A DNA stretch of 64,000 nt from Devosia sp. XK-2 (GTDB taxonomy: Bacteria > Pseudomonadota > Alphaproteobacteria > Rhizobiales > Devosiaceae), in NCBI RefSeq assembly GCF_037113415.1, contig NZ_CP146608.1, forward strand, positions 3,567,001-3,631,000. Reading direction: 5' to 3'. The notes below the pieces were generated by a model. The model had not been told where the DNA came from. It was given only the letters and a program-made list of their open reading frames with translations, and did no database searches. Each line of letters opens with the position of its first letter. Positions within the stretch are counted from its first letter, which is position 1. Shown here piece by piece: positions 54,183 through 63,068 of the stretch. The translations under genes were made by a program, and so were the position numbers.

Positions 54183-55412
54183 CTAAATCCTGGCCCCATC
54201 TGCGGTTGTCACTATCCCGCCCGTTCCGATCTGCTTGATCACCAGCGCATAATCGCTCCGACCGTCCGCATATAGCCGGAAAAGGCCGTCTCGCCCGGCA
54301 AAGCCAGCCGGATTGGTGAGCAGGTTCGCCTCGTAAGGCGGCGTCGCCAGCGAGAGCGTGTTCACATTGGCCAGGATCGTGGCCGTATAGGCAATGGTGG
54401 CCATTTGCGGCGGATTGCCACCAAAACGAGCGGCATAATCGGCGCGTATGGCATTGAGCCCCGCCTCATCGACCGCCGGAAAGGTCGCGCCGGCCAAAGC
54501 CGGATTGCGCAACAAGCCGGCATCATGGGCCCAATCGGCCGAGCCGACCAATTGCACGGTCTCGTTGGTGACGCCGGCCTGAGCGAGGAGACCAGCAAAG
54601 GTTGCAGCGCTGGCCCGATCGGGGATGAAGAGGGCATCGATCATGCCGCGCTCGATCAGGGGCTTGGCCTGATCGATGATCTGCTGCGCCTCGGAAATGC
54701 TTGAAAAAGTATAGACCGCACTGGGATTGAAGCCGGCGGCAATGGCCTGTTGTCGAAAGGCGGTGGCCAGCGCTTCGCCATAGGGTGTGGCGGGAAAAAT
54801 GCCGGCCGGTCCGCGCCGCCCCTGATCGCGCAGATAGCGCACCGCGCGCTTCATTTCGGTTTCCGGCAGCACATTGAGCACATAGACACCTGGCCCCGCC
54901 ACCGAACCATTATTGGCAAAGCCGATCAGCGGAATGCCGGCGGCCCGCGCCACATTGCCTGCGGCTGTCACCTGCTCGGCGGTCAGCGGGCCCAGGATCA
55001 GCTTGACCCCTTCGACCACCGCAGCATTGGCCGCGCTTGTCGCACCAGCCGCGCTGTCACCCGTATCGCGTAGCGAGATGGTGATATTCTCCCCAATATT
55101 GGGATTGGCCTCGATGAACCCAATGGCCAGTTTGGAGGCATTGGCCAGCGACTGTCCCAATTGGCTGAGCGCAGCATTACCCGAAAGCGGCAGCAATAGC
55201 GCCACATTGACGCGGCCACGCCCGAACCGTTCCTTCGGTGCGCTGGCGATTGGGGAGAGGCCACCGCCTCCCCCATTATCCCCGCCCCATGGCAGGGAAA
55301 AGGAGCGCGAGCCCCATTGCAGCGAACCGGGCGAACAGGCGGCCAGCGCCGAGGCCAGTCCGGCCAGGATCGCGCGCCGGCTCCAATCTGCTCCTTTGCC
55401 GCCCATTTTCAT
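54183..55412 (-). CDS. LpoA/LppC-like penicillin-binding protein activator lipoprotein
   Basis: 409 residues from ATG 55412; ATG 55448 or ATG 55406 are alternatives. Signal and lipobox: RRAILAGLASALAACS, with acylation at the Cys of LAAC. The remainder is a type I periplasmic-binding-protein fold: VNVALLLPLSG (start), ANPNIGENITISLRDTGDS, ILGPLTAEQVTAAG, and repeated Ala/Gly-rich lobes. Similar proteins activate PBP1A (LpoA) or bind amino acids. It has lost or lacks the N-terminal TPR-like domain of E. coli LpoA. Divergent from rsmI, the usual neighbour in Proteobacteria. Confidence 0.87.
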   Translation of the reverse strand: MKMGGKGADWSRRAILAGLASALAACSPGSLQWGSRSFSLPWGGDNGGGGGLSPIASAPKERFGRGRVNVALLLPLSGNAALSQLGQSLANASKLAIGFIEANPNIGENITISLRDTGDSAAGATSAANAAVVEGVKLILGPLTAEQVTAAGNVARAAGIPLIGFANNGSVAGPGVYVLNVLPETEMKRAVRYLRDQGRRGPAGIFPATPYGEALATAFRQQAIAAGFNPSAVYTFSSISEAQQIIDQAKPLIERGMIDALFIPDRASAATFAGLLAQAGVTNETVQLVGSADWAHDAGLLRNPALAGATFPAVDEAGLNAIRADYAARFGGNPPQMATIAYTATILANVNTLSLATPPYEANLLTNPAGFAGRDGLFRLYADGRSDYALVIKQIGTGGIVTTADGARI

Positions 55413-55496
55413 CCCAAGCCGTTTCAAATCCTCACAATGTGTTAACAAGGTCGCCGCATATGGTTAACCAATGTTTGAGGCAGGCAAGGACGGGCG

Positions 55497-56384
55497 ATGA
55501 ACGGCGAGACACGGGATTATTTCATCGCCGGAACACGCTTCGAGGCCCCGCCCCTGGCCCCGGGTCTTTATGTCGTGGCGACGCCCATCGGCAATCTGCG
55601 CGACATTACCCTGCGGGCGCTCGAAACTCTTGCAGCCGCTGATCTGGTTCTGTGCGAAGACACACGCACCTCGGCAAAATTGCTCGACCATTATGGCATC
55701 AAGGGGCGGCGCCAGGCCCTGCATGAACACAATGAGCGCGACAAGGCCGAGGACATTGCCGCGCGCGTCGCCGCCGGCGCCACCATTGCGCTGATCTCCG
55801 ATGCCGGCACGCCCCTGCTCTCCGATCCCGGCTTTCCCCTGATCCGGGCCCTGGCCGAACAGGACCTGCCAGTCTTTCCCATTCCCGGCGCCTCAGCCCT
55901 GCTCTCGGCGCTGGTGGTGGCCGGCCTGCCCACTGACGCCTTTGCCTTTCATGGATTTCTGCCGCCTAAGGCCGGGGCCCGCGCCAATGCGCTGGAGAAA
56001 CTGAAAGATTCACGTGAAACGCTGATCTTTTATGAATCACCGCGGCGCCTGGGGGCCAGCCTGACCAGCATGGCCGAAATGTTCGGAGAGCGGCAGGCAG
56101 TTGTGGCGCTGGAATTGACAAAGCGTTTTGAGCGAACGTTTCGCGGATCGCTTGCAGAACTGGTCGATCAATTTGCTGAAGCGGAGACAAAGGGTGAGGC
56201 GGTCATCGTCGTGGCCGGTGCCGAGGCACCCAGCGCACCTTCTGCCGAAGATTGGCAGGCTGCGTTGGCAGAGGCCATGGCCGATCAGCCGTTGCGCGCC
56301 GCAGTCGATGAAATCGCTGCCCGCTTCGGTCTCAAGCGCAAGGAGGTCTATGATGCCGCCCTCGCCCGCAAAAACGCCCAGTGA
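55497..56384 (+). CDS. rsmI: 16S rRNA (cytidine(1402)-2'-O)-methyltransferase RsmI
   Basis: 295 residues. Tetrapyrrole-methylase fold; methylates C1402 of 16S rRNA. VVATPIGNLRDITLRALETL is the N-terminal SAM motif; CEDTRTSAKLLDHYGI, LISDAGTPLLSDPG and PIPGASALLSALVVAGLPTDAFAFHGFLPPK follow. A parS-like sequence lies inside at 56007 (Asp-Ser-Arg-Glu-Thr). The end overlaps yraN by 32-35 bases. Confidence 0.95.
   Translation: MNGETRDYFIAGTRFEAPPLAPGLYVVATPIGNLRDITLRALETLAAADLVLCEDTRTSAKLLDHYGIKGRRQALHEHNERDKAEDIAARVAAGATIALISDAGTPLLSDPGFPLIRALAEQDLPVFPIPGASALLSALVVAGLPTDAFAFHGFLPPKAGARANALEKLKDSRETLIFYESPRRLGASLTSMAEMFGERQAVVALELTKRFERTFRGSLAELVDQFAEAETKGEAVIVVAGAEAPSAPSAEDWQAALAEAMADQPLRAAVDEIAARFGLKRKEVYDAALARKNAQ
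56007..56020. other. parS-like site GATTCACGTGAAAC inside rsmI
   Basis: 13 of 14 bases match the parS core. The codons read Asp-Ser-Arg-Glu-Thr, the same peptide that the rsmG site encodes. Confidence 0.6.
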
Positions 56385-56739
56385 GCGGCGCGTCACGGCC
56401 GAACGCCGCGGCCATCGCGGCGAGGCGCTGGCGGCTTTGTTCTTGCAGATAAAGCTCTACCGCATCCGCGACCGCCGGTTCAAAACGCCGATGGGGGAAA
56501 TTGATCTGGTGGTCGAAAAGGGCAACACGGTTATTTTTGTCGAGGTTAAGACGCGCGCCCGGAATGCCGACGAATATCTGACCCATGCCGCGATCAACCG
56601 CAATCGGATCAGCCGCGCCGCGCAATATTGGCTCGCCCGGCACCCCTCTGAAACCGGCAAGGATTTTCGTTTCGACGTGATTTTCCTTGCACCGGGGCGC
56701 TGGCCACGCCATCTCATCAACGCCTTTCCTGCAGCGTGA
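56353..56739 (+). CDS. yraN: YraN family endonuclease-fold protein
   Basis: 128 residues from ATG 56353 (ATG 56350 is possible; AGGAGG is 6 or 3 bases upstream). UPF0102 family: a predicted nuclease-like fold with [41 protein letters not shown] and VIFVEVKTR, which holds the E/D-x-K-like motif (VEVK). Function unknown, though deletion affects natural transformation or DNA handling in some bacteria. Downstream gshB starts within or just after it; rsmI-yraN is a widely conserved pair. Confidence 0.87.
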   Translation: MPPSPAKTPSERRVTAERRGHRGEALAALFLQIKLYRIRDRRFKTPMGEIDLVVEKGNTVIFVEVKTRARNADEYLTHAAINRNRISRAAQYWLARHPSETGKDFRFDVIFLAPGRWPRHLINAFPAA

Positions 56740-56747
56740 GTCTTGCT

Positions 56748-57692
56748 ATGAAGCTCAAAGTCGCCGTCCAGATGGACCATGTTTCAACCATCAACCCGGT
56801 TGGGGATTCGACCTTCGCCATGATGCTGGAAGCCCAGGCGCGCGGCCATGAATTGCTGCATTACACGCCCGATACACTTTCACTAAAGGGCGATGTGGTC
56901 AGCGCTTTGGCCCAGCCGATCAGCGTGACCGATGCGGAAAAGGGCAAGCATTTCACCTTGGGCGAGGCCAGCCGCGTCGATCTCTCCACCCAGGACGTGG
57001 TGCTGATGCGCCAGGACCCGCCCTTTGACATGAATTATATCACGCTCACCCACCTGCTCGAGCGCATCCATCCCCAGACGCTGGTGGTCAATCCGCCCGC
57101 CGCCGTGCGCAATGCGCCCGAAAAAATCCTCGTCACCGAATTTCCGGACCTGATGCCGCCGACCCTGGTGACGCGCGACCGGGCCGAAATCCACGCCTTC
57201 CGGCGCGAGCACGGCAATATCATCGTCAAGCCGCTTTACGGCAATGGCGGCGCGGGCGTCTTCTTCATCCAGGAGGGCGACCACAATCTGGCAAGCCTGC
57301 TCGAACTGTTCGAAGCCAATTATCGCGAGCCCTTCATGGTGCAGCGTTACCTGCCCGATGTGCGCAAGGGCGACAAGCGCATCATCATCATCGACGGCGA
57401 GCCGGTCATGGGATTGAACCGTATTCCCGCCGATGGCGAGGCCCGAAGCAACATGCATGTGGGCGGTCGGCCCGAACTCTCCCCGCTGACCGAGCGCGAA
57501 AAGGAGATCTGCGCGCGCATCGCGCCGGCGCTCAAAGAACGCGACATGATCTTTGTGGGCATCGACGTCATCGGTGGTTACCTCACCGAAATCAACGTCA
57601 CCTCCCCCACCGGCATCCGCGAGATCAAGCGCTTCGGTGGGCCGGACATTGCGGTGCTGATCTGGGATACGATTGAAAAGCGGCGGGGCTAG
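56748..57692 (+). CDS. gshB: Glutathione synthetase
   Basis: 314 residues from ATG 56748 (GTG 56736, overlapping the yraN stop, is possible). ATP-grasp enzyme joining gamma-glutamylcysteine to glycine. [31 protein letters not shown] is the prokaryotic N-terminus; [39 protein letters not shown] and [13 protein letters not shown] the ATP and substrate sites. Located after yraN. Confidence 0.94.
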   Translation: MKLKVAVQMDHVSTINPVGDSTFAMMLEAQARGHELLHYTPDTLSLKGDVVSALAQPISVTDAEKGKHFTLGEASRVDLSTQDVVLMRQDPPFDMNYITLTHLLERIHPQTLVVNPPAAVRNAPEKILVTEFPDLMPPTLVTRDRAEIHAFRREHGNIIVKPLYGNGGAGVFFIQEGDHNLASLLELFEANYREPFMVQRYLPDVRKGDKRIIIIDGEPVMGLNRIPADGEARSNMHVGGRPELSPLTEREKEICARIAPALKERDMIFVGIDVIGGYLTEINVTSPTGIREIKRFGGPDIAVLIWDTIEKRRG

Positions 57693-57754
57693 GCCCTGGG
57701 GTTGGCGGACGGGATCAAATGGCCTAGTGCTGGGTTTTGGGCCCGGGGGCACGC

Positions 57755-58381
57755 ATGAACACATTTCTCGTCGCATTCGCCACGCTGTTCGCCACGGTCG
57801 GTGTGGCCGATATTGCGTTCATTTTTGCCGCCCTGACCAAGGACAATACGCCGGCCCAGCGCCGCACCTTTGCCACGCGCGGCGTGCTGGTGGCTTTGGC
57901 CATCCTTTTGTTCTTCGCCGTCCTGGGCAATGCCATTCTCGATCTCTTCGGCATCACCATCCCCGCGCTGCGCACCGCCGGCGGCGTGCTCTTGCTGCTC
58001 ATTGCCATCGACATGGTCTTTGCCCGCCATTCGGGCGGTACCGGCACCACCGATGAGGAGGAAAGCGAAGCCCGCCAGAGCCAGGATATCTCCGTCTTTC
58101 CCCTGGCCATGCCGCTCATGGCCGGCCCCGGCGCCATTTCCGCCGTTATCCTGCTGACCACCGGCGCCAAGACCGATGTCGAATTCTGGCTGGTCCTGGC
58201 TGCCATTGTGGTCATTCTGACCCTGTGCTGGCTGACCCTGCTCATTGCCATTCCCATCCAGCGTCTTCTGGGCCTGACCGGGCTGTCGGTGGTGTCCCGT
58301 GTCGTGGGCATCCTGCTGGCGGCCCTGGCCGTGCAATTCGTCTTCGACGGCATCAAAGCCAGCGGCCTGCTCGGCGCCTGA
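57755..58381 (+). CDS. MarC/UPF0056 family membrane protein
   Basis: 208 residues from ATG 57755. Six predicted membrane helices; MarC family (formerly linked to multiple antibiotic resistance, now of unknown transport function). FLVAFATLFATVGVADIAFIFAAL, VLVALAILLFFAVLGNAILDLFGI, then MPLMAGPGAISAVILLTTGAKT and VVSRVVGILLAALAVQFVFDGI are typical. The acidic loop between helices (TTDEEESEARQSQD) is cytoplasmic or periplasmic depending on topology. Confidence 0.88.
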   Translation: MNTFLVAFATLFATVGVADIAFIFAALTKDNTPAQRRTFATRGVLVALAILLFFAVLGNAILDLFGITIPALRTAGGVLLLLIAIDMVFARHSGGTGTTDEEESEARQSQDISVFPLAMPLMAGPGAISAVILLTTGAKTDVEFWLVLAAIVVILTLCWLTLLIAIPIQRLLGLTGLSVVSRVVGILLAALAVQFVFDGIKASGLLGA

Positions 58382-58416
58382 TTTCAATCCGTTCAAATTG
58401 CTGAAAATTTTCGGCG

Positions 58417-58431
58417 TTAAGCAAGTCTTAA
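58417..58431. promoter_or_regulatory. CtrA-type box TTAAGCAAGTCTTAA
   Basis: Exact TTAA-N7-TTAA, centred in the perfect inverted repeat GCGTTAAG (58414-58421) / CTTAACGC (58427-58434). It lies 69 bases upstream of the 37-codon gene at 58500. Confidence 0.6.
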
Positions 58432-58499
58432 CGCTGTTCTTGCGTCGGGCCGGTCAGACGCGCAGAGCTATACGCATTCATCCGGACAGGAGTTTTCCC

Positions 58500-58613
58500 A
58501 TGCGTCTTGCTACTGCATTGGCTCTGCTGATCGTCGCCATCCTGGCCACCAATGCGGCCGCTACGGATGCCGCCCGCTCCGAGCTGCTGGCCCCGATCAC
58601 AGCGGCGCTCTAG
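58500..58613 (+). CDS. Small secreted peptide, 37 residues
   Basis: ATG 58500 with AGGAG eight bases upstream. MRLATALALLIVAILATNAA is a signal peptide; the mature remainder, if cut after about residue 21, is only some 16 residues (ATDAARSELLAPITAAL). No homologue recognised. It lies between marC and the SGNH gene, oriented like marC, behind a CtrA-type box, so a cell-cycle-controlled gene is suggested. It could also be a non-functional short frame, but the ribosome-binding site is good. Confidence 0.5.
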   Translation: MRLATALALLIVAILATNAAATDAARSELLAPITAAL

Positions 58614-58633
58614 ACCCGTCTGGGCTCCTGCCG

Positions 58634-59794
58634 CTAGCGCGGCGCATTGAGCGCCTCGGGCGAGCGCCCGAGACCGAAAGCGTCCACCCGACCGGCCGGC
58701 GCATCCACCAATTGCTCGAGCGGAAACAAGGCGGGGGCCTGATCCCTGCTGCCGGAGGTCAAAAGCTCGCTGGCCCGATCCGGCGTCCGGCCCAGTGGCA
58801 TGACGGCGCCGGCCACTTCCAGCAGCCTGATCTGCCCCAGCCCCTGAAAGGGCGGCCGCAACATATTGGCCGCGTCCGTGCCTTGCAGCGGATCGACCAC
58901 GGCCACGCTCACCCGCCCGCCCCGGTAGAAGGTGCGAATGGACTGGCTGATATAAAAGGCCAGCTTGTCCGATCCGGCGGCGGAAAAGTGGATGCCGTCA
59001 TCCTTGCGCATCAGCGCATTCTGCCCATTCACATCCGGACCATAGGCGGCATATTTGCCATCCTCGTCGGCAAAGCGGTCGAAAATATCGAGATATTCCG
59101 CGCCACCGGAAAAGGCTGCCAGCCGGTGCAAAGCGCTGATTTGGCTCATGGCGGCCGAATATTGGCTGCGCGACATGGGGGGCAGGCCCATCCAGATCAC
59201 CGGCTTTCGCGCCGCCCGCAACTGATCCAGAAACCTGTTGAGCCGCGCCTGGTATTGATTGGTCCAGCCCTCGCTCAAGGGCTCGAAGGCCTGCCCGTCC
59301 GCATTGATCTCCTGCCGGTCATTGATGCCGATGATCACCACGGCCAGATCGAAGCTGTCGGCCGCGATCTGTTCGGCGAGAGCGGCATTCCAGTCGAAAT
59401 AATCGTCGCGCACAAAGCCTGACGAGCTAACCCCCTGCCCGATCACCACCAGATTGGGGTCTTCGGCATAAAAGCGCTCCAACGCCTTGCTGAGGTCGAT
59501 GGCCAGGGAATCGCCGAAGACGGCGAGGCGGGTTGCGTCCGGGGCCTTGTCCACCGCCGGTTTGGGCGGCGGCAAAGATGGCGCTGGCGCTGCCTGTGGC
59601 CGGGGGCGGGTTTGCTGGACCTGCGGCGCCGGTTCCGGCTCGTCGCCGAACAAGAGGTCAAACAGGGTCCGGCGGCGCGGCTGCTCGTTCTGGGCCAGAA
59701 CCAGGCGTTCGCCCGTAGCGCTCTGGGCCAGCGCCGGGCCAAGGTCGGCCAGCGCCAGCAAACCCACCAGCAAACAAAGGATAAGCCGCTTCAT
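58634..59794 (-). CDS. SGNH hydrolase-type protein, DUF459
   Basis: 386 residues from ATG 59794 (ATG 59800 would add two). Signal peptide KRLILCLLVGLLALADLGPALAQ. A Pro-rich, Glu-rich linker follows (to about 85), then the SGNH domain: RLAVFGDSLAIDLSKAL (GDS, nucleophile Ser), VIGQGVSSSGFV, VIIGINDRQ (Asn block) and KDDGIHFSAAGSDKLAF (Asp-His). DUF459 members are periplasmic or surface esterases or deacetylases of unknown substrate. The C-terminal tail beyond about residue 290 is not conserved. It is next to a murein transglycosylase. Confidence 0.85.
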   Translation of the reverse strand: MKRLILCLLVGLLALADLGPALAQSATGERLVLAQNEQPRRRTLFDLLFGDEPEPAPQVQQTRPRPQAAPAPSLPPPKPAVDKAPDATRLAVFGDSLAIDLSKALERFYAEDPNLVVIGQGVSSSGFVRDDYFDWNAALAEQIAADSFDLAVVIIGINDRQEINADGQAFEPLSEGWTNQYQARLNRFLDQLRAARKPVIWMGLPPMSRSQYSAAMSQISALHRLAAFSGGAEYLDIFDRFADEDGKYAAYGPDVNGQNALMRKDDGIHFSAAGSDKLAFYISQSIRTFYRGGRVSVAVVDPLQGTDAANMLRPPFQGLGQIRLLEVAGAVMPLGRTPDRASELLTSGSRDQAPALFPLEQLVDAPAGRVDAFGLGRSPEALNAPR

Positions 59795-59866
59795 GCCCAT
59801 ATCCGCACCACAATGGCCGCTTTCTAGCACTCGCGCCCGCTTCTGACCACGCCGCTCCCGTCCCCG

Positions 59867-61069
59867 TTACCGTATGGCCGCATTGAGGGCCTCGTAGGCC
59901 GCGCGGGTCACAAAGCCATCGGCCACCATGCCATTTGCGGCCTGAAAGCGGGCATAGGCGGCCTGGGTGATCGGCCCGATGCGGCCATCGACCACCCCAT
60001 CATAATAGCCAAGGCGTTTGAGCGCCTGCTGTATGGCCTGGCGCTGGACCAGATTGGGGAATTGCGTATCGCGCGGCCAGGGCGTGAGGAAGGGGCCACT
60101 GCCTTTGAGCCGGTCCGTCAGATGGGCCACGGCCATGGCGTAACTGTCGGAGAAATTATAGCCCTTAAGGACCAGGTAATTGCCGGTCATCAGGAATTTG
60201 GGACCTTCTTTGCCGGCCGGAACATAGAGAAAGGCCGGCGTGGAGAGGTCGGAAAATTGCCGCCCGGCGACCCGGCTAATGCCGCGCTCGGCGAAGAAGG
60301 ACACAGGCCGCAATTGCTCGCGCGTGGCCAGGAGATAGTCAAAGCCATCCGGCACCTCGACCTCAAATCCCCAGTCGAGCCCCGGTTGATAACCCAGGCG
60401 TCGGAGATAAACGGCGCTGGTGGCCAGGGCATCGGACAGGGAATTATGGAGGTCCACGCGTCCATCGCCATCCCCATCCGTGCCATGGGCCAGTACATTG
60501 GATGGATTGACCTGCAAATGCCCGATGGCGCCGGCCCAGGAGCCAAGGGGTGAAACCCCGCCATTGGCCACTGCCAGTTTCAGGGCGGCAATGAAATCGG
60601 CCTTGTCCTCGGCAAAGCGGCTGCGCCGTTGCCAGGCGACAGTGGCCAGCGACCGCACGATCGGGCGGATCAGGCTGTCATTGGACAGCACGGCACCATA
60701 GTCGGTTTCCATGCCCCAGATGGCGCCCAGCACATAGGGGTCCACGCCATAGGCCTGCCCCGTCTTGGCAAAGAGGTCGGCATGACGCGCAAGAGCGGCC
60801 TTGCCGCGCGCGATGCGGCCCGATGAGATCCGCCCGTCCAGATAATCCCAGACCGGCGTGGTGAATTCGGGCTGGGTTTCCACCAGGTCCGGCACACGCG
60901 GATCCGGCGTCAATCCCGATATTATGGTGTCATAGAAAGCTTCGTTGACACCGGCCGCCACCGCCTCGCTGCGCATGGCGCGCAGGAAGGTGTCAAAGCT
61001 CTCCGCCGGCTGCGCCAGGGTGGGCGCCACCAGCGCCAGCCACATCGCAGCCATCAGCCGGTAGAGCAT
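59867..61069 (-). CDS. Lytic murein transglycosylase (MltB family) with peptidoglycan-binding domain
   Basis: 400 residues. Signal peptide MLYRLMAAMWLALVAPTLA. MltB-type SLT domain (about 25-330): the catalytic Glu is Glu121 in LGAIWGMETDYGAVL; GAIGHLQVNPSNVLAHGTDGDGDGRVDLHNSLSDALATSA is the MltB core. A C-terminal peptidoglycan-binding domain (about 345-400: RLGYYDGVVDGRIGPITQAAYARFQAANGM). Cleaves peptidoglycan to 1,6-anhydromuropeptides. Located beside galE; regulation not seen. Confidence 0.93.
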   Translation of the reverse strand: MLYRLMAAMWLALVAPTLAQPAESFDTFLRAMRSEAVAAGVNEAFYDTIISGLTPDPRVPDLVETQPEFTTPVWDYLDGRISSGRIARGKAALARHADLFAKTGQAYGVDPYVLGAIWGMETDYGAVLSNDSLIRPIVRSLATVAWQRRSRFAEDKADFIAALKLAVANGGVSPLGSWAGAIGHLQVNPSNVLAHGTDGDGDGRVDLHNSLSDALATSAVYLRRLGYQPGLDWGFEVEVPDGFDYLLATREQLRPVSFFAERGISRVAGRQFSDLSTPAFLYVPAGKEGPKFLMTGNYLVLKGYNFSDSYAMAVAHLTDRLKGSGPFLTPWPRDTQFPNLVQRQAIQQALKRLGYYDGVVDGRIGPITQAAYARFQAANGMVADGFVTRAAYEALNAAIR

Positions 61070-61078
61070 TTAGGTCTC

Positions 61079-62065
61079 CTATCGGTTGCGGGTCATCAGG
61101 TGCCGCTCCCAATTGAATGCGGTATCGACGATTTCTTCCAGGTCGTCATGCTGGGGCACCCAGCCCAGCATCTGCCGCACCTTTTCGCCCGTCGCGGTGA
61201 TCGAGGCCGGATCGCCGGCGCGGCGTGGCCCCTCATCGGCGCGGAAATCGACCCCCGAAACCTTGCGCACCGTGTCGACCACTTCGCGCACCGAATAGCC
61301 CCTGCCATAGGCGCAATTGAGCGTGGTGCTCTCACCCCCGCCGCGCAAATGCTTGAGCAGCAGTGCATGGGCGGCAATCAGATCGGTCACGTGAATATAA
61401 TCACGCACGCAGGTGCCGTCCGGGGTTTCATAATCGGTGCCGAAAATATCCATCTTCTGGCGCTGGCCCAGCGCCGTCTGGCAGGCCACCTTGATCAGAT
61501 GCGTGGCCTCGGGCGTCGACTGGCCCGAGCGCTTGCCTGGGTCGGCGCCGGCCACGTTGAAATAGCGCAAGACGCCATAGGTGATGTCATGGGCCGCCGC
61601 GACATCGGCCAGCATCCATTCGGTCATCAGCTTGGACCGGCCATAGGGCGACATGGGGTTGAGCGGCGTATCTTCCACCACCGGGGCGAGCCCGGTCATG
61701 CCATAAACGGCGGCGGTGGACGAAAAGATGAAATGCTTCACCCCGCCCTTGACCGCAGCCTCGATCAGATTGCGCGAGGTGGCGGTATTGTTGGCGTAAT
61801 ATTTGAGCGGATTGGTCACCGATTCGGGCACCACGATAGAGCCGGCGAAATGGATGATTTCGCTGATATTGTGCTTTTCGATCAGCCCCAGCACACGCTC
61901 TATATCGCCGGCATTGCCGGTTTCGAAAATGGCGCGGCCATCGATGGCCCAGTCGAAGCCGGTCACCAGATTGTCCAGCACCACGACTTTTTCACCCGCA
62001 TCGGCCAGATTGAGCACCATATGGCTGCCGATATAGCCGGCGCCCCCGGTAACCAAGACTGTCAT
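61079..62065 (-). CDS. galE: UDP-glucose 4-epimerase
   Basis: 328 residues from ATG 62065, with GGGAG nine bases upstream. Short-chain dehydrogenase fold: [11 protein letters not shown] (5-15) for NAD; catalytic Ser115/116 in SSTAAVYG; Tyr141 and Lys145 in YGRSK; then [10 protein letters not shown] and the [11 protein letters not shown] loop. Interconverts UDP-glucose and UDP-galactose for exopolysaccharide and LPS sugars. Divergent from galU with 109 bases between. Confidence 0.95.
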   Translation of the reverse strand: MTVLVTGGAGYIGSHMVLNLADAGEKVVVLDNLVTGFDWAIDGRAIFETGNAGDIERVLGLIEKHNISEIIHFAGSIVVPESVTNPLKYYANNTATSRNLIEAAVKGGVKHFIFSSTAAVYGMTGLAPVVEDTPLNPMSPYGRSKLMTEWMLADVAAAHDITYGVLRYFNVAGADPGKRSGQSTPEATHLIKVACQTALGQRQKMDIFGTDYETPDGTCVRDYIHVTDLIAAHALLLKHLRGGGESTTLNCAYGRGYSVREVVDTVRKVSGVDFRADEGPRRAGDPASITATGEKVRQMLGWVPQHDDLEEIVDTAFNWERHLMTRNR

Positions 62066-62174
62066 TATTGCTAACTCCCGGCATTGCAACGCTATTTGGT
62101 TGCAACATTATGTGGCAGATGTTGATTTAGCTTTACGCCGCCTACTCATCGAATGCCACTCAGGAGAGCATCGC

Positions 62175-63059
62175 GTGTCCAAACGTGTCCGTACAGCCGT
62201 GTTTCCAGTCGCCGGGCTGGGAACCCGTTTTCTGCCTGCGACCAAGGCCATGCCCAAGGAAATGCTGACCGTGGTGGATCGTCCCCTGATCCAATATGCG
62301 GTCGATGAAGCCCGCGAGGCCGGTATCGAGCATTTCGTTTTTGTCACCGGCCGCAACAAGGCGGTGATCGAGGATCATTTCGACCGTCAGTTCGAACTCG
62401 AAGCGACGCTGGAAAGCCGAGGCAAGACCCAGGCACTCGAGGAATTGCAGAAGGACCTGCCCTCGGCCGGCCGCACCAGCTTTACCCGCCAGCAGGAACC
62501 GCTTGGCCTCGGCCATGCCGTATGGTGCGCGCGCGACATTGTCGGCGACCAGCCCTTTGCCCTGCTTTTGCCGGACATGATCTTCAAGGCAAAACCCGGC
62601 GTGCTTAAGCAGATGATGGACGCCTACGAAGAGCGTCCTGGCAATATTATCGGCGTTGAGGAATGCGCCTGGGAGGATGTGTCATCCTATGGCGTGGTAG
62701 TGCGCGGCGACGGCCCCGACCAGGGCTTTGCCATCAATGGCATGGTGGAAAAGCCCAAGCGTGAGGATGCGCCCTCGAACCTGTTCATCTCGGGCCGCTA
62801 TATCCTGCAGCCCGAAATATTCACCCTCCTGGCCGAACAGACCCGCGGTGCCGGCGGCGAAATCCAGTTGACCGACGCCATGCAGACCCTGATGGGCCAA
62901 CAGCCTTTCACCGGCGTCAAATATGAGGGCAAGGTCTATGATTGCGGCTCGAAACTGGGCTTCCTGACCGCCAATGTGGTCTTTGCCCTGGATCGTCCCG
63001 ATATCCGCCCCGGCTTCATCGACGAGCTGAAAAAGCTCGATCTCGAAGACCAGCTGTAG
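62175..63059 (+). CDS. galU: UTP-glucose-1-phosphate uridylyltransferase
   Basis: 294 residues from GTG 62175, with AGGAGAGC upstream; the longer frame overlaps the promoter region. Makes UDP-glucose. Nucleotide-binding [17 protein letters not shown] (14-30), then [38 protein letters not shown], and the metal/base [26 protein letters not shown] is near the C-terminus. The nearby epimerase shares its product. Confidence 0.95.
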   Translation: MSKRVRTAVFPVAGLGTRFLPATKAMPKEMLTVVDRPLIQYAVDEAREAGIEHFVFVTGRNKAVIEDHFDRQFELEATLESRGKTQALEELQKDLPSAGRTSFTRQQEPLGLGHAVWCARDIVGDQPFALLLPDMIFKAKPGVLKQMMDAYEERPGNIIGVEECAWEDVSSYGVVVRGDGPDQGFAINGMVEKPKREDAPSNLFISGRYILQPEIFTLLAEQTRGAGGEIQLTDAMQTLMGQQPFTGVKYEGKVYDCGSKLGFLTANVVFALDRPDIRPGFIDELKKLDLEDQL

Positions 63060-63068
63060 GCCGGCCGG

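Noticed and set aside
61386-61396. A CACGTG palindrome in galE considered as parS
   Set aside because: Flanking bases match poorly to GTTTCACGTGAAAC, and similar CACGTG cores at 3955, 32665 and 41307 are equally poor.
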